A DNA stretch of 64,000 nt from Conchiformibius kuhniae DSM 17694 (GCF_000428785.1 NZ_KE386799.1:5690-69689), one strand, 5' to 3'; positions 50,057 through 59,521 are shown, counted from the first letter of the stretch. The notes: generated by a model not told the origin, from the sequence alone. Numbers and translations: made by a program.

Positions 50057-52237
50057 TTATGGTTTTGCCTTCGGAAACTTGATGCTGAAGCGGGTGTATT
50101 GGTGTTTGGCAGTGGCGATATTCATCTTGCCGCCCATCTGATGCACGGTTTCTTTGATGATGCCCATGCCCACACCTTTGCCGGCATCTTCGCCCGCTTC
50201 TTCAACGGTGGAGAAACCGTCGCCCAACATCAGCACCAGCAGTTGGTTTTTGCTCAAATTCGCCGCTTGTTCTTCGGTGTATTGGCCGTTTGCCACCGCT
50301 TTGGCGCGAATCGCGTCAAAATCAATGCCGTTGCCGTCGTCTTCTGCCACCAAAACCAGATGTTTTTTGTCTTTGTCTTCGCTGATGCTCAGCTTCAGGC
50401 GTCCGATTTCCGATTTTTTGCGGGCTTGGCGCACATCGGGCGTTTCGATGCCGTGAATCACCGCATTGCGCAAAATCTGCATGGCAATGTCCTGCACGGC
50501 CTGCCATTGTTTGCCCGTTACCCCGTTTTCGCGGTCGAAGCCCTGCACCAGCAAGGAAACTTTTTTGCCCGAGCGTTCGGCGATGTCGGCAACAAAACGT
50601 TGCAAATGCAGCGATTGGGCGTGGGCAAACTGCACCGAAGCGGGCGCGTTGGCGAGCAGTTTTTCTTTCAGGCGTTTGTCTTGGTTGCCTTGGCTGCGGT
50701 TCAGACGCTCGCTGTAGTTGTCCAAAATGTCCACCAAGCGGTACAAATCCTCCAGCAGCACCACCATGCCCAAAAAGTCCTGACCGCTCAGGCTGCTTTG
50801 GCGGCGCAGCAGGGTTAGGGTGTCTTCCACCGTTTCGCAGATGTCCACCATGCGGTTCAGGTGCAGGGCGGAAGCTTCGCCTTTGATGCTGTGGATGCCG
50901 CGCCCGATGTAATTGACTTTGCTCTTCAGCTCCATTTGTCCGGTTTCGGGCGATTTGAGTACGGTGTTGATTTCTTCCAAACGCTCTTTGCTGACGCGGA
51001 TGAAGTTGTCCAACACCATGCCGTCGGTGTTCAAAATGGTGTTGAGCATTTCCAGTTCGCGTTTTTCCTGCTCTTTTTGCGCTTCCAAGCTCGATTGCAG
51101 CATCACGGTTTCGGTGCTGTCCACCACGTTTACCAAAACGCGTTCGATGGTGCCGTTGTTGGTTACGCGGAAAAATTTGAAATCCAAATATTTCGGCACG
51201 GTTTCGCCTTCGGGAACGAATGCGATGCGGTGCAGGGGGTTGAGGTCTTCAATCAGGTCTTCGACCACCCAGTCGCTGTAAAGCTGTTCGACAAAAATCC
51301 GTGTGGTTTCCAAGTCGCTTTCGGGAACGAGTCCGGAAATCACGTCGAGAAAGTTTTTGCCGCCGATGTCTTTCTGCCCCAAGATTTCTTCCAAGCGTGC
51401 GGAATATTCGTGTCCGATGGAAAATTCTTTGTCGAGCAAAAACAAGCCTTCGCGCACGGACGACATGATTTCGCCCATTTCGCGGTTGGCGATTTCGAGC
51501 AGTTCGTCGCTTTCTGCCAAGCGGCGCAGCGCCCCGAAGACGATGAGTCCGAACAGGGCAAATGCCAAGACGATGCCGAATAATTGAAACCGCTCCCATG
51601 TGGTGGTTTCTTTGGCGATTTTTTCGTGCAGTACTTCGGTCAGATGCCCCGCTTCGGTCAGCAGTGCTTGGTTGTACAGGCGGGTGTATTCGACCAGATA
51701 GTTACTGGTTTGGGCGTTGAGGTAGCCTGCGCCGATGTCTTGCAGGTAGTTGTCGAGCAAGCCCAGATAGGGTGTCCAGTAGGTATCGAGCTTGTCGATG
51801 TAGCCGCGCATTTTCGGGTCTTGGCTCAGGTCGCTGCCGATGTGGGCGGACGTGCCGTTGGGCATGTGGATTTGTCCGCCGTTTTGCAGGGTTTGCAGGG
51901 CTTGTTGGAATTGGTCGCGGTATTGTTTGATTTCGCTGATGCGGTACAGGACTTCTTGGGGCAGTGCCGCCGTTGCCACGCGTCCGTCCGCAGTGGGGTT
52001 GGCGGCGAGCGCTTCTGCCAGATACAGGTCGGTGTCCATCAGGTTTTTGGACATTTGCTGTACCAATACGCCCTGACGGGCGGTGGCGTCGATGATGAGG
52101 GCGTGGTTGGTGAAGTAGCGGGTGGCGAAAAAGCTGAACACCAGCAAGACGACGTTCAGTGCCAAGAATATGCCGATAAGCAACACCAAGGCACGGTATT
52201 TTTTGATGCTGCGGTTGAAAAAACGGCTGTTAAACAT
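50057..52237 (-). CDS. Membrane sensor kinase with internal Hpt domain (CheA-like)
   Basis: A 726-aa histidine kinase. Membrane helices at about 17-40 and 218-238 enclose a helical periplasmic sensor (about 41-215). The cytoplasmic part has a PAS-like region (about 250-385), an Hpt domain with phosphorylatable His449 in GRGIHSIKGEASAL, and an ATPase domain with N-box ILRNAVIHGIE (588-598), DDGNGID (633-639) and GKGVGMGI (686-693). This is CheA-like phosphotransfer, but the P5/CheW domain is missing and the protein is its own receptor. It lies 28 bp after the sugar-binding lipoprotein gene and just before the CheY-like gene; these neighbours suggest ligand-loaded lipoprotein, kinase, receiver as one pathway. 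Confidence 0.9.
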   Translation of the reverse strand: MFNSRFFNRSIKKYRALVLLIGIFLALNVVLLVFSFFATRYFTNHALIIDATARQGVLVQQMSKNLMDTDLYLAEALAANPTADGRVATAALPQEVLYRISEIKQYRDQFQQALQTLQNGGQIHMPNGTSAHIGSDLSQDPKMRGYIDKLDTYWTPYLGLLDNYLQDIGAGYLNAQTSNYLVEYTRLYNQALLTEAGHLTEVLHEKIAKETTTWERFQLFGIVLAFALFGLIVFGALRRLAESDELLEIANREMGEIMSSVREGLFLLDKEFSIGHEYSARLEEILGQKDIGGKNFLDVISGLVPESDLETTRIFVEQLYSDWVVEDLIEDLNPLHRIAFVPEGETVPKYLDFKFFRVTNNGTIERVLVNVVDSTETVMLQSSLEAQKEQEKRELEMLNTILNTDGMVLDNFIRVSKERLEEINTVLKSPETGQMELKSKVNYIGRGIHSIKGEASALHLNRMVDICETVEDTLTLLRRQSSLSGQDFLGMVVLLEDLYRLVDILDNYSERLNRSQGNQDKRLKEKLLANAPASVQFAHAQSLHLQRFVADIAERSGKKVSLLVQGFDRENGVTGKQWQAVQDIAMQILRNAVIHGIETPDVRQARKKSEIGRLKLSISEDKDKKHLVLVAEDDGNGIDFDAIRAKAVANGQYTEEQAANLSKNQLLVLMLGDGFSTVEEAGEDAGKGVGMGIIKETVHQMGGKMNIATAKHQYTRFSIKFPKAKP

Positions 52238-52265
52238 AACAGTGGCCCTTTGGTTTTTGTATCAA

Positions 52266-53318
52266 TCATTGCGGCAGGAATTGGGCGATGTTGTCGGCAT
52301 CGATTTCCTGATAGGGGATTTTGACCACGCGGTATTCCATGTTGTGTCCGATGCCTGCCGATGCGTCTTTGCCGGCGGCAAGGTTGGCGCCCATGCGCAA
52401 GGCGGTACGCGCCTGTTCGCGGTAGTCGTTGAACACGGTGGCGGTCAGATGCCCCGCCTGCATGGCGCGAAGTGCCGGCTCCGAGCCGTCAATGCCGAAT
52501 ACGGGTAGGGAAATATTGTTTTCTTTCAAAACATTGATTGCGCCCAATGCCATGCTGTCGTTGTTGGCGAGCAATACTTCCACGCCGGCAAAGGCGGGGG
52601 ATTTGACCCATTCGCCCACCACTTCTTCGGCTTTTTGGAAGTTGAACATGGCGGTTTCCTGAAACAGTTTTTGCACGGGAACGCCGAGCTTGGGGTAGTG
52701 TTCCATCGTGCCGACCGACCATTTTGTCCGTGCCATCGCGCCTTCGTGTCCGGGCGTGCCTTCGAGCATGGCGTATTGAATCACGCCGTCGCCGTTTTTG
52801 TCCCATTTGGGATTGGCCTTCCAGCCTTTGAGGACTTGGCGTCCCTGCAAAATGCCCGCTTGTACCGAGTCGCCTTCAACCATATAGGCTTGCGGGCAGG
52901 AGGCAAGGGGGCGTTTGCCGGGGTGGTGGTCGATGTACACCACCGGTATTTTGCGTTTGCACATGGTTTGCAAAAACACGGGGCCTTGCGCCACTTCCGC
53001 CAGATTGACCACCAGTGCTTTTGCCTGTTTGTCGAGCATGCCGTCCAGTTGGGTGTTTTGCAGTGCTTGGTTGTTGCGGGCGCTGTCGAGCATCAGGGTG
53101 AGGTTGGGCTGCTGTTTGGCGGTTTCTTCCAGCGATTGGTACATGCCTTTGAAAAAGGGATTGCTTTCGATGCTGCTGACCGATGCGCCGACCACCGCCG
53201 CAGGAAAGGGGCTGCCGGTATCGCGGTTGTCTGCGTGCGGGCCGCCGCCGCAACCGGCTGCGGCGAGTACCGCGCACACGCCCGCGAAGTAGTGCAATGG
53301 GTTTTTGTGTCCGTTCAT
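52266..53318 (-). CDS. MglB-like sugar-binding lipoprotein
   Basis: A 350-aa periplasmic-binding protein of the galactose/glucose type. The signal peptide ends LAAAGC (Cys24 approx.), so it is lipid-anchored, unlike soluble MglB. Matching features: NPFFKGMYQSLEE, the calcium-binding loop DKNGDGVIQY followed by EGTPGHEGA, the ligand-contact ANNDSMALGA and FGIDGSEPAL, and YQEIDADNIAQF at the end. D-galactose or D-glucose is the likely ligand. No transporter ATPase or permease (mglA, mglC) is adjacent; instead the kinase and regulator genes follow, so sensing rather than uptake is inferred. ATG 53318 has AAAAGGA upstream; the long extension to 53531 covers the promoter. Confidence 0.9.
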   Translation of the reverse strand: MNGHKNPLHYFAGVCAVLAAAGCGGGPHADNRDTGSPFPAAVVGASVSSIESNPFFKGMYQSLEETAKQQPNLTLMLDSARNNQALQNTQLDGMLDKQAKALVVNLAEVAQGPVFLQTMCKRKIPVVYIDHHPGKRPLASCPQAYMVEGDSVQAGILQGRQVLKGWKANPKWDKNGDGVIQYAMLEGTPGHEGAMARTKWSVGTMEHYPKLGVPVQKLFQETAMFNFQKAEEVVGEWVKSPAFAGVEVLLANNDSMALGAINVLKENNISLPVFGIDGSEPALRAMQAGHLTATVFNDYREQARTALRMGANLAAGKDASAGIGHNMEYRVVKIPYQEIDADNIAQFLPQ

Positions 53319-53501
53319 CAAAATTCCTTTTCGGTTTGAAATTCGGTTTGTGGGGCGCTGCCGTGTGCGCGGCGGCGTCCGTTGGCGCGTGATTGCTCGG
53401 ATTCGGGCGGGGGGGGCTGCCCGTCCGCTTCGGCGTGTGCCGGCAAACGGCAAGGGCGCATGCGGATTTTCAAACAGGCAGATGAAAATCATTTGCCGCG
53501 C

Positions 53502-53531
53502 ATTATAATCCCAATCTTGGGTTTGTGCCAA
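53502..53531 (-). promoter_or_regulatory. Promoter of the sugar-binding/kinase/regulator operon
   Basis: Minus strand: TTGGCA (53531-53526), 18-bp spacer, perfect TATAAT (53507-53502). The leader before ATG 53318 is about 175 nt. Its -35 box overlaps that of the divergent pyrG promoter. Confidence 0.7.
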
Positions 53532-53551
53532 GTTTTGTTAAAGAATACAAT
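53523..53551 (+). promoter_or_regulatory. Likely pyrG promoter
   Basis: TTGTGC (53523-53528), 17-bp spacer, TACAAT (53546-53551). The remaining gene-free stretch 53319-53678 holds only this, the divergent promoter and the two leaders; nothing else was recognised in it. Confidence 0.55.
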
Positions 53552-53678
53552 CACAAACACTTTGTATTTAACGTTTTTTTACGCTTGGGCGCGGCGGGGG
53601 CGGCAAGGCTGGGGGCGAACCCTTTTGCCCGCACCGTTTTTCGGCTAAAATCGCGCATTCCAATTCAAGTTTTACATC

Positions 53679-55304
53679 ATGACCAAGTTTATTTTCGTAA
53701 CCGGCGGCGTTGTGTCTTCTTTGGGGAAAGGCATCGCCGCCGCTTCCATTGCCGCCATTTTGGAATCGCGCGGGCTGAACGTAACCATGCTCAAGCTCGA
53801 CCCCTACATCAACGTAGACCCCGGCACGATGAGCCCGTTTCAGCACGGCGAAGTGTTCGTAACCGCAGACGGTGCGGAAACCGATTTGGATTTGGGGCAT
53901 TACGAACGTTTTATCAACGCCACTTTGAGCCGCCGCAACAGTTTCAGCGCGGGGCAGGTTTATGAAAACGTCATCGCCAAAGAACGGCGCGGCGATTATT
54001 TGGGCGGCACAGTGCAGGTGATTCCGCACATCACCGATGAAATCAAACGCCGCATTCACGAAGGCGCGGCAGGCACGGACGTGGCGATTGTGGAAATCGG
54101 CGGCACGGTGGGCGACATCGAATCGCTGCCGTTTTTGGAAGCGATTCGGCAGATGCGTTCGCAACTGGGGCGCACCAACTCCTTGTTTGTGCATTTGAGT
54201 TATGTGCCGTTTATCAAAGCGGCGGGCGAAATCAAAACCAAGCCCACGCAACACTCCGTGAAAGAACTGCGCGAAATCGGCATTCAGCCCGATGTGTTGA
54301 TTTGCCGCATGGACAGGGTGCTGCCCGAAGAGGAAAAACGCAAAATCGCCCTGTTTTGCAATGTGGAGGAACGCGCCGTTATCGGCTGCTACGATGCAAA
54401 CAGCATTTACGAAATCCCCGAAATGCTGCATGCTCAAGGCATTGACGCGATTTTGTGCGAGCAACTGCAATTAACCGTGCGCCAAGCCGATTTGACCGAA
54501 TGGAAAAAAATCGTGTATGCCGTGCAAAATCCGCAGCACGCCGTCAAAATCGCCATGGTGGGCAAATATGTGGACTTGACCGAGTCTTACAAATCGCTCA
54601 CCGAAGCCCTGAAACACGCGGGCATTCACACGCAAACCGATGTTCAAATTACTTATATTGACAGCGAAACCATCGAGCAGAACGGCGCAGGCTGCCTGAA
54701 AGAATTTGATGCCGTATTGGTGCCGGGCGGTTTCGGCTTGCGCGGCGTGGAAGGCAAAATCGCCGCAGCCCGTTATGCGCGTGAAAACCGCGTGCCGTAT
54801 TTAGGCATTTGTTTGGGCATGCAAATCGCGCTGATTGAATACGCCCGCCACGTTGCCGGACTGGACGGCGCGAACTCCACCGAGTTTGACCCGAAAACGC
54901 CCGCGCCGGTGGTCGCGCTGATTGACGAGTGGCAAACGGCGGACGGCGAAGTGGAGCAACGGGACGAACACGCCGATTTGGGCGGCACCATGCGTTTGGG
55001 CGCACAAGAAGTTGAATTAAAAGAAAACAGCTTGGCAGCCAAAATCTACGGCAGCACCCGCATCAGCGAACGCCACCGCCACCGCTACGAAGTAAACAAC
55101 GGCTTCGTGCCGCAACTGGAAGCGGCGGGTTTGACGGTGGGCGGCGTGTCGGCGGGGCGCGAGCGTTTGGTGGAATGCATTGAAATTGCGGAACATCCGT
55201 GGTTTTTCGCCTGCCAGTTCCACCCCGAATTCACCTCCACGCCGCGCAAGGGACACCCGCTTTTCAGCGCGTTTGTGAAAGCGGCGCAAACGCAGCAGCG
55301 TTAA
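53679..55304 (+). CDS. pyrG: CTP synthase
   Basis: Makes CTP from UTP, ATP and glutamine. The 541-aa protein has the synthetase domain (about 1-265) with FVTGGVVSSLGKGIAAAS and KLDPYINVDPGTMSPFQHGE, and a C-terminal glutamine amidotransferase domain with the nucleophile in YLGICLGMQIALIEYARHV and the His-x-Glu pair in CQFHPEF. Length is normal. An uptake sequence is embedded at 54689. The start is poorly supported by a ribosome site but fixed by the conserved N-terminus. Ends at a strong terminator. Confidence 0.97.
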   Translation: MTKFIFVTGGVVSSLGKGIAAASIAAILESRGLNVTMLKLDPYINVDPGTMSPFQHGEVFVTADGAETDLDLGHYERFINATLSRRNSFSAGQVYENVIAKERRGDYLGGTVQVIPHITDEIKRRIHEGAAGTDVAIVEIGGTVGDIESLPFLEAIRQMRSQLGRTNSLFVHLSYVPFIKAAGEIKTKPTQHSVKELREIGIQPDVLICRMDRVLPEEEKRKIALFCNVEERAVIGCYDANSIYEIPEMLHAQGIDAILCEQLQLTVRQADLTEWKKIVYAVQNPQHAVKIAMVGKYVDLTESYKSLTEALKHAGIHTQTDVQITYIDSETIEQNGAGCLKEFDAVLVPGGFGLRGVEGKIAAARYARENRVPYLGICLGMQIALIEYARHVAGLDGANSTEFDPKTPAPVVALIDEWQTADGEVEQRDEHADLGGTMRLGAQEVELKENSLAAKIYGSTRISERHRHRYEVNNGFVPQLEAAGLTVGGVSAGRERLVECIEIAEHPWFFACQFHPEFTSTPRKGHPLFSAFVKAAQTQQR

Positions 55305-55315
55305 TCCGTCACAAC

Positions 55316-55349
55316 AAACCGTGTTCCGTTGGGGGAACACGGTTTTTTT
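55316..55349 (+). terminator. Terminator of pyrG
   Basis: AAACCGTGTTCC pairs with GGAACACGGTTT over 12 bp with a 6-nt loop, then TTTT. MITE g starts at the end of the T run. Confidence 0.9.
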
Positions 55350-55528
55350 AGGGCGTGTCATCATTTGACCGAAGAAACGCTGCGCCGTCATTCCCGCGAA
55401 TGCGGGAATCCACTGCCTGATGTTTGTGAAGCGATGTTTTATCAACGCTTTTTGAAATTGGTTTTGGATTCCCGCCTGTGCGGGCATGACGGTGTGGCGT
55501 TTTTTCAGGCAATTGACGATGTGCCTTA
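55349..55528. repeat. MITE-like element g
   Basis: 180 bp from TAGGGCGTGTCATCATTTGA to the far end GGCAATTGACGATGTGCCTTA. It contains the perfect dRS3 site ATTCCCGCGAATGCGGGAAT (55388) and a second imperfect one (55468). The left end sits in the pyrG terminator T tract; the right TA forms the sixA stop (55526-55528). Confidence 0.8.
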
Positions 55529-56011
55529 ATCTGCCAAGTCTGCCGGCGACATCACCAATTTCAGTTTGGCACGGAAGCTGCCGTCTGCTTCGGGGCGCAC
55601 TTGAAACCACCAAAACGCGCCTTTTTTCACCGACCAGATGTTTTGCTGCGCCCAGTTGCCGTTGAGCAAAAACGCGCACAGTTGTCCGAGCCATGGCTGG
55701 TGTCCGACCAAAACGACGTGGCTGTGTCCGCGCAAGTTGTTGAGTATGCGGGCAAGGCTGCGGGCGTCGATGTCGGGGTTGAGCGCGGGCATGATGTGGT
55801 ATGCCGTGCCGAGACTGTCGGCGGTTTGCTGGCTGCGGGTGGCTTGCGAAGCGAAGACGCGGGCATCGGCAGGCAGTTTGGCGCGCAGGTAGGCGGCGGC
55901 TTTTTTGGCTTGTTTGTGTCCTTTGCGGGTGAGTTTGCGCGGCAGGTCGCGCCCTTGTGCTTTGGCTTCTTCGGCTTCGGCGTGCCGCCATAAAATCAGG
56001 TTGAAGGTCAT
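55526..56011 (-). CDS. sixA: Phosphohistidine phosphatase SixA
   Basis: A 161-aa histidine-phosphatase-superfamily protein that removes phosphate from phosphohistidine, in E. coli from ArcB or the PTS-Ntr protein NPr. The catalytic motif is LILWRHAEAEE (RHG-type, His10), followed by RKLTRKGHKQA, and the second His in VVLVGHQPWLGQL. Start ATG 56011 overlaps the tadA stop in an ATGA; the frame extended to 56605 lies inside tadA. The C-terminal stop codon is supplied by MITE g. Confidence 0.9.
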   Translation of the reverse strand: MTFNLILWRHAEAEEAKAQGRDLPRKLTRKGHKQAKKAAAYLRAKLPADARVFASQATRSQQTADSLGTAYHIMPALNPDIDARSLARILNNLRGHSHVVLVGHQPWLGQLCAFLLNGNWAQQNIWSVKKGAFWWFQVRPEADGSFRAKLKLVMSPADLAD

Positions 56012-56754
56012 GGGGTTGGCTCCGTTGGGTTGGGTTCGGGCGGTGGGGTGTGGCGGCGTTGGCGGAAAAAGCCGCGCATCAGTTCTTGGGCTTGTGCCGC
56101 CAGTACGCCGCCGAGTACCGCCGTGTGGGGGTTGTGTTTTTTTTGGGCGAACAGGTCGCAAACGCTGCCCGCCGCGCCGCTTTTGGGTTCGGCGGCGGCG
56201 TAGATGACGCGGCGCACGCGTGCCTGTATCAGGGCGGCGGCGCACATCAGGCAGGGTTCGAGGGTGATGTACACGTCGCAGTCGCATAGGCGGTAGTTTT
56301 GCAGGACGTGTCCGGCTTTTTTCAGGGCGCGGATTTCGGCATGGGCGCAAACGCTGTGTTCGGCGATGCAGGCGTTGCCCGCCGCCGCAAGGGGTTGTCC
56401 GTTGCACACCACCACCGCGCCTACGGGAATTTCGCCCGCCGCGCCCGCACGTTTGGCTTCGGCAAGGGCAACGCGCATCCAGCGTTCCATTTCGTTTTGC
56501 GGGGGAAATACGGCTACGGGCGGGCATTGTTGCAAGCGTGCCTGCCAGCTTGCGCGGGCGGCGGGGGTGAGGGCTGTGCCTTCTGCCAGTTGTGCCATTT
56601 GCCAAAACACGCGCATGGTGATGCCGCCTTGCTGTTTGAGCAGCAAAAACACGCGGCAGGGGTCGGCAAGGCGCAAATCTTCAACGGTGTGAATGCCCAG
56701 CGCGTTCAGTGCCGACACCGTTTTCGGCGGCAGGGGCGGGGTGGTGAGCAACAT
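56008..56754 (-). CDS. tadA: tRNA adenosine-34 deaminase TadA with TfoX-C-like N-terminus
   Basis: Deaminates A34 of tRNA-Arg(ACG) to inosine. In this 248-aa protein the deaminase domain (about 85-230) has the zinc/proton-shuttle motif CAHAEIRALK and the zinc Cys pair LEPCLMCAAAL. The N-terminal 75 residues (LPPKTVSALNALGIHTVEDL, DPCRVFLLLKQQ) look like the TfoX C-terminal helix-hairpin domain, an extension that neisserial TadA proteins also carry. ATG 56754 follows the pit stop almost directly (TGATATG), indicating translational coupling; the C-terminal tail is Pro-rich. Confidence 0.92.
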   Translation of the reverse strand: MLLTTPPLPPKTVSALNALGIHTVEDLRLADPCRVFLLLKQQGGITMRVFWQMAQLAEGTALTPAARASWQARLQQCPPVAVFPPQNEMERWMRVALAEAKRAGAAGEIPVGAVVVCNGQPLAAAGNACIAEHSVCAHAEIRALKKAGHVLQNYRLCDCDVYITLEPCLMCAAALIQARVRRVIYAAAEPKSGAAGSVCDLFAQKKHNPHTAVLGGVLAAQAQELMRGFFRQRRHTPPPEPNPTEPTP

Positions 56755-56755
56755 A

Positions 56756-58342
56756 TCAGCCGAAAATGCCGCGCAGGACAAAAAACACCGCCACCGACAA
56801 CAGCGATGCCGCCGGCAGGGTAACCACCCATGCCAAACCGATGGGCTTCATCATGCGCCAGTTGGCATTGCCGTTGACCAAGCCGATGCCCAGCACCGCG
56901 CCGACCAGAATATGCGTGCTGGACACGGGCAAGCCCATCACCGAAGCCGCCATCACCACCGTTGCCGCCGCCAATTCCGCCGTAAAGCCCGAAGACGGGT
57001 GCAGCTCCGCCAAGCCTTTGCCCACCGTTTGAATCACTTCCTTGCCGATAAACCACAAGCCCACCACCAGTGCCACGCCGAAGGTCAGCATCGCCACCGG
57101 CGGAATCGATGCCGTTGCGCCGATGTCGCCGGTACGCAGCACGTCCATAATCGCTGCGAAGGGCCCGATGGCATTGGCGATGTCGTTTGCGCCGTGACTG
57201 AAGGCAAACCCCGCCGCCGTAAATACCTGCATCCATGAAAACATCAGCAGGGTGGATTTGGTGATGTCGCGCCGTTTGAGCGTTTTGGCGTAGATGAAGG
57301 TTGCCAGCCAGATAAACGCGCCCACCATCAGGATAATCAGCGTGTTGGTGAGCATGCTCATGCCCAGTTTCAAATTGCTCAAGCCTTTGAACAGCAGCAT
57401 GGAGGTAATCATCATGCCCGCCACGCAGGAAATCCACGGCACCCATGAACGCAGGGCTTTGTAGATGGGCAGGGAGGCTTTGGCGCGGTCGTGGGGGTAT
57501 AAGCCGCGATAATATTCGGATTCCAATTCGTTCGGGTCGCAATCGGCTTTGTCGTAGATTTCCGCATCGCGCACCATTGCGGCGGTTTCGCGGGCTTTCA
57601 CATCAGGGTCTAATTTTTCAAAATCGTTTTTGTATCGGTCTTTATATTCTTTTTTCTTGGCTTTGATTGTGGCAATCTTTTTTTCCATGTCGTCGTTGTA
57701 ATCCAAGATGTTCTTCTTGACCAACGAAAACAGAAAGTACGACACCGCCCCGCCCAACACGGGCGACAGCACCCACGATGAAACAATCGCGCCGATTTTG
57801 TTCCATTTGACCAAATCGGTGGCGCTGCCCCCGTTGCCCGAGAGCAGAACGCCCAATGCCAGCGAGCTGCCGACAATGCCGCCGATAATCGAATGGGTGG
57901 TGGAAACGGGCAAACCTTTGTAGGTGGCAAACAGCAGCCACAATGCCGCCGCCAGCAGCGCCGACATCATGATGAACACCAAATCCAAAGGCTGCATGGG
58001 CAGGGCGTTGAGATTGACGATGCCGCTTCTGATGGTGGCGGTAACTTCCCCGCCCGCCAGCACCGCGCCGCTCACTTCAAACACCGCCGCCACAATCAGC
58101 GCTTGCGGCACGGTCAGCGTGCCGGCGCCCACCGAAGTGCCGAAAGAATTGGCGACATCGTTGCCGCCGATGTTGAACGCCATAAACACACCGAATAAAG
58201 TTGCCAGCAAAAACAGCATGGTGTGATTGTATTGGGTATAATCCAAGCCCCAATAAACAAAATAGCCGACCATTCCGACCAGCATCAGCGCGAAAGCCGT
58301 ATTGATTTTACGCATCGACGCGGCAGGTGAATCCGGTAACAT
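56756..58342 (-). CDS. pit: Inorganic phosphate transporter, Pit family
   Basis: A 528-aa metal-phosphate/H+ symporter. Both inverted-repeat signatures are present: FMAFNIGGNDVANSFGTSVG in the first half and GFAFSHGANDIANAIGPFA in the second, plus the paired GLPVSTTHSIIGG and GLPVSSTHILVGA. A charged cytoplasmic loop (about 215-300; KIATIKAKKKEYKDRYKNDF) separates the halves. ATG 58342 has AAGGA upstream; the extension to 58558 is not conserved in character. It heads pit-tadA-sixA. Confidence 0.94.
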   Translation of the reverse strand: MLPDSPAASMRKINTAFALMLVGMVGYFVYWGLDYTQYNHTMLFLLATLFGVFMAFNIGGNDVANSFGTSVGAGTLTVPQALIVAAVFEVSGAVLAGGEVTATIRSGIVNLNALPMQPLDLVFIMMSALLAAALWLLFATYKGLPVSTTHSIIGGIVGSSLALGVLLSGNGGSATDLVKWNKIGAIVSSWVLSPVLGGAVSYFLFSLVKKNILDYNDDMEKKIATIKAKKKEYKDRYKNDFEKLDPDVKARETAAMVRDAEIYDKADCDPNELESEYYRGLYPHDRAKASLPIYKALRSWVPWISCVAGMMITSMLLFKGLSNLKLGMSMLTNTLIILMVGAFIWLATFIYAKTLKRRDITKSTLLMFSWMQVFTAAGFAFSHGANDIANAIGPFAAIMDVLRTGDIGATASIPPVAMLTFGVALVVGLWFIGKEVIQTVGKGLAELHPSSGFTAELAAATVVMAASVMGLPVSSTHILVGAVLGIGLVNGNANWRMMKPIGLAWVVTLPAASLLSVAVFFVLRGIFG

Positions 58343-58656
58343 AAAATTTTCCTTGCAGTTGAGAAAAGAAAAGGTGCGACAGGTCAAGCAGATGCGGACA
58401 CCGTGCCTGACGGCGTAAAAAAAGTGCCCATGCAAACAAAGATGCAAAGCGGCACAAGATGGTTTGGGTGTTCCACATAAGAAATCAAATGCGACGGGTG
58501 CGGCAAAAACCGCCTGATTTTGGTAAACTCGCCCGCTTTGCGGATTCGTGTTTGCCACCTGAAAACATTATAACCAAAGGCAAGTTTTTATAAAAGTGCA
58601 AAACCGCCGCTTTTTAAACGCTGCCAATAGCAGATTGAAACCCTGAAGGAAATTTT
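58343..58656. other. Divergent intergenic region between pit and the Nif3-family gene
   Basis: No gene seen. A minus-strand TATAAT at 58572-58567 may be the pit -10 (weak -35, TTTTAT), implying a leader of over 200 nt. Near the right gene a GAAGGAAA ribosome site precedes ATG 58657. No repeat or uptake sequence was found. Confidence 0.4.
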
Positions 58657-59409
58657 ATGACCCCACGCCAAGAAATTTTGCGGCACTGCGACACGCTGCT
58701 GCAAACCGCCCAGTTTAAAGATTACGCCCCCAACGGCCTGCAAGTGGAAGGCACGGAAACGGTCGGCAAAATCGTTACCGCCGTTACCGCCAGCCGCGCC
58801 GCGATTGAACACGCCGCCGCACACAACGCACAGATGCTGCTGGTGCATCACGGCTTGTTTTGGAAAAGCGAACCGCTTACCGTAACGGGCTGGAAAAAAC
58901 AGCGCATTGCCAAGCTGTTGGCGCACGACATCAATTTGGCGGGCTACCACCTGCCGCTCGATGCCCACCCCGAGTTGGGCAACAACGCGCAACTGGCGCA
59001 GCGTTTGGGCTGGACGTTGGAGGCGCAGTTTGGCGAGCAAAACCTGCTCAACGCAGGTGCGTTGCCCGACAGCCAAAGCACTTTGCCCGCGCTGGCTGCC
59101 GCATTGGAACAGGTGTTGGGGCGCGCGCCCACCGTGGTCGGCTGCCCGAATGCAACGCGCCGCCGCATCGTGTGGTGTACGGGTGGGGCGCAGGGTTTTT
59201 TCCAAGCGGCGATTGATGCGGGCGCGGACGTGTACCTCACCGGTGAGATTTCCGAAGCGCAATACCATCTTGCCAATGAAACGGGCGTGGCATTCGTGTC
59301 GGCGGGGCATCATGCCACCGAACGCTACGGCATTCAGGCTTTGGGTGCGGCACTGGCGGCGCACTTCGGCGTGGAATGCGTGTTTTTTGACGAAAACAAT
59401 CCCGCATAG
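58657..59409 (+). CDS. Nif3-like dinuclear metal centre protein (YbgI family)
   Basis: A 250-aa member of the Nif3/YbgI family, which forms toroidal hexamers with a dimetal site; GTP cyclohydrolase-like folds have been noted but the activity is not established. Metal-ligand motifs: LLVHHGLFWK (about 62-71), HLPLDAHPELGNN (about 98-110), and HHATERYG with Glu near the C-terminus. Length is typical of the short form. GAAGGAAA lies seven bases before the ATG. Confidence 0.92.
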   Translation: MTPRQEILRHCDTLLQTAQFKDYAPNGLQVEGTETVGKIVTAVTASRAAIEHAAAHNAQMLLVHHGLFWKSEPLTVTGWKKQRIAKLLAHDINLAGYHLPLDAHPELGNNAQLAQRLGWTLEAQFGEQNLLNAGALPDSQSTLPALAAALEQVLGRAPTVVGCPNATRRRIVWCTGGAQGFFQAAIDAGADVYLTGEISEAQYHLANETGVAFVSAGHHATERYGIQALGAALAAHFGVECVFFDENNPA

Positions 59410-59521
59410 CGTGTAAAAAAAACGTCAATTTTTCCAATTGCCGCAACAGTTACGCTATAGTGCGTTTTTGGGCGGGAAAATGTTTCCCGTTGTGTCTTTT
59501 TTTGATTTGAGGAATAGCAAA

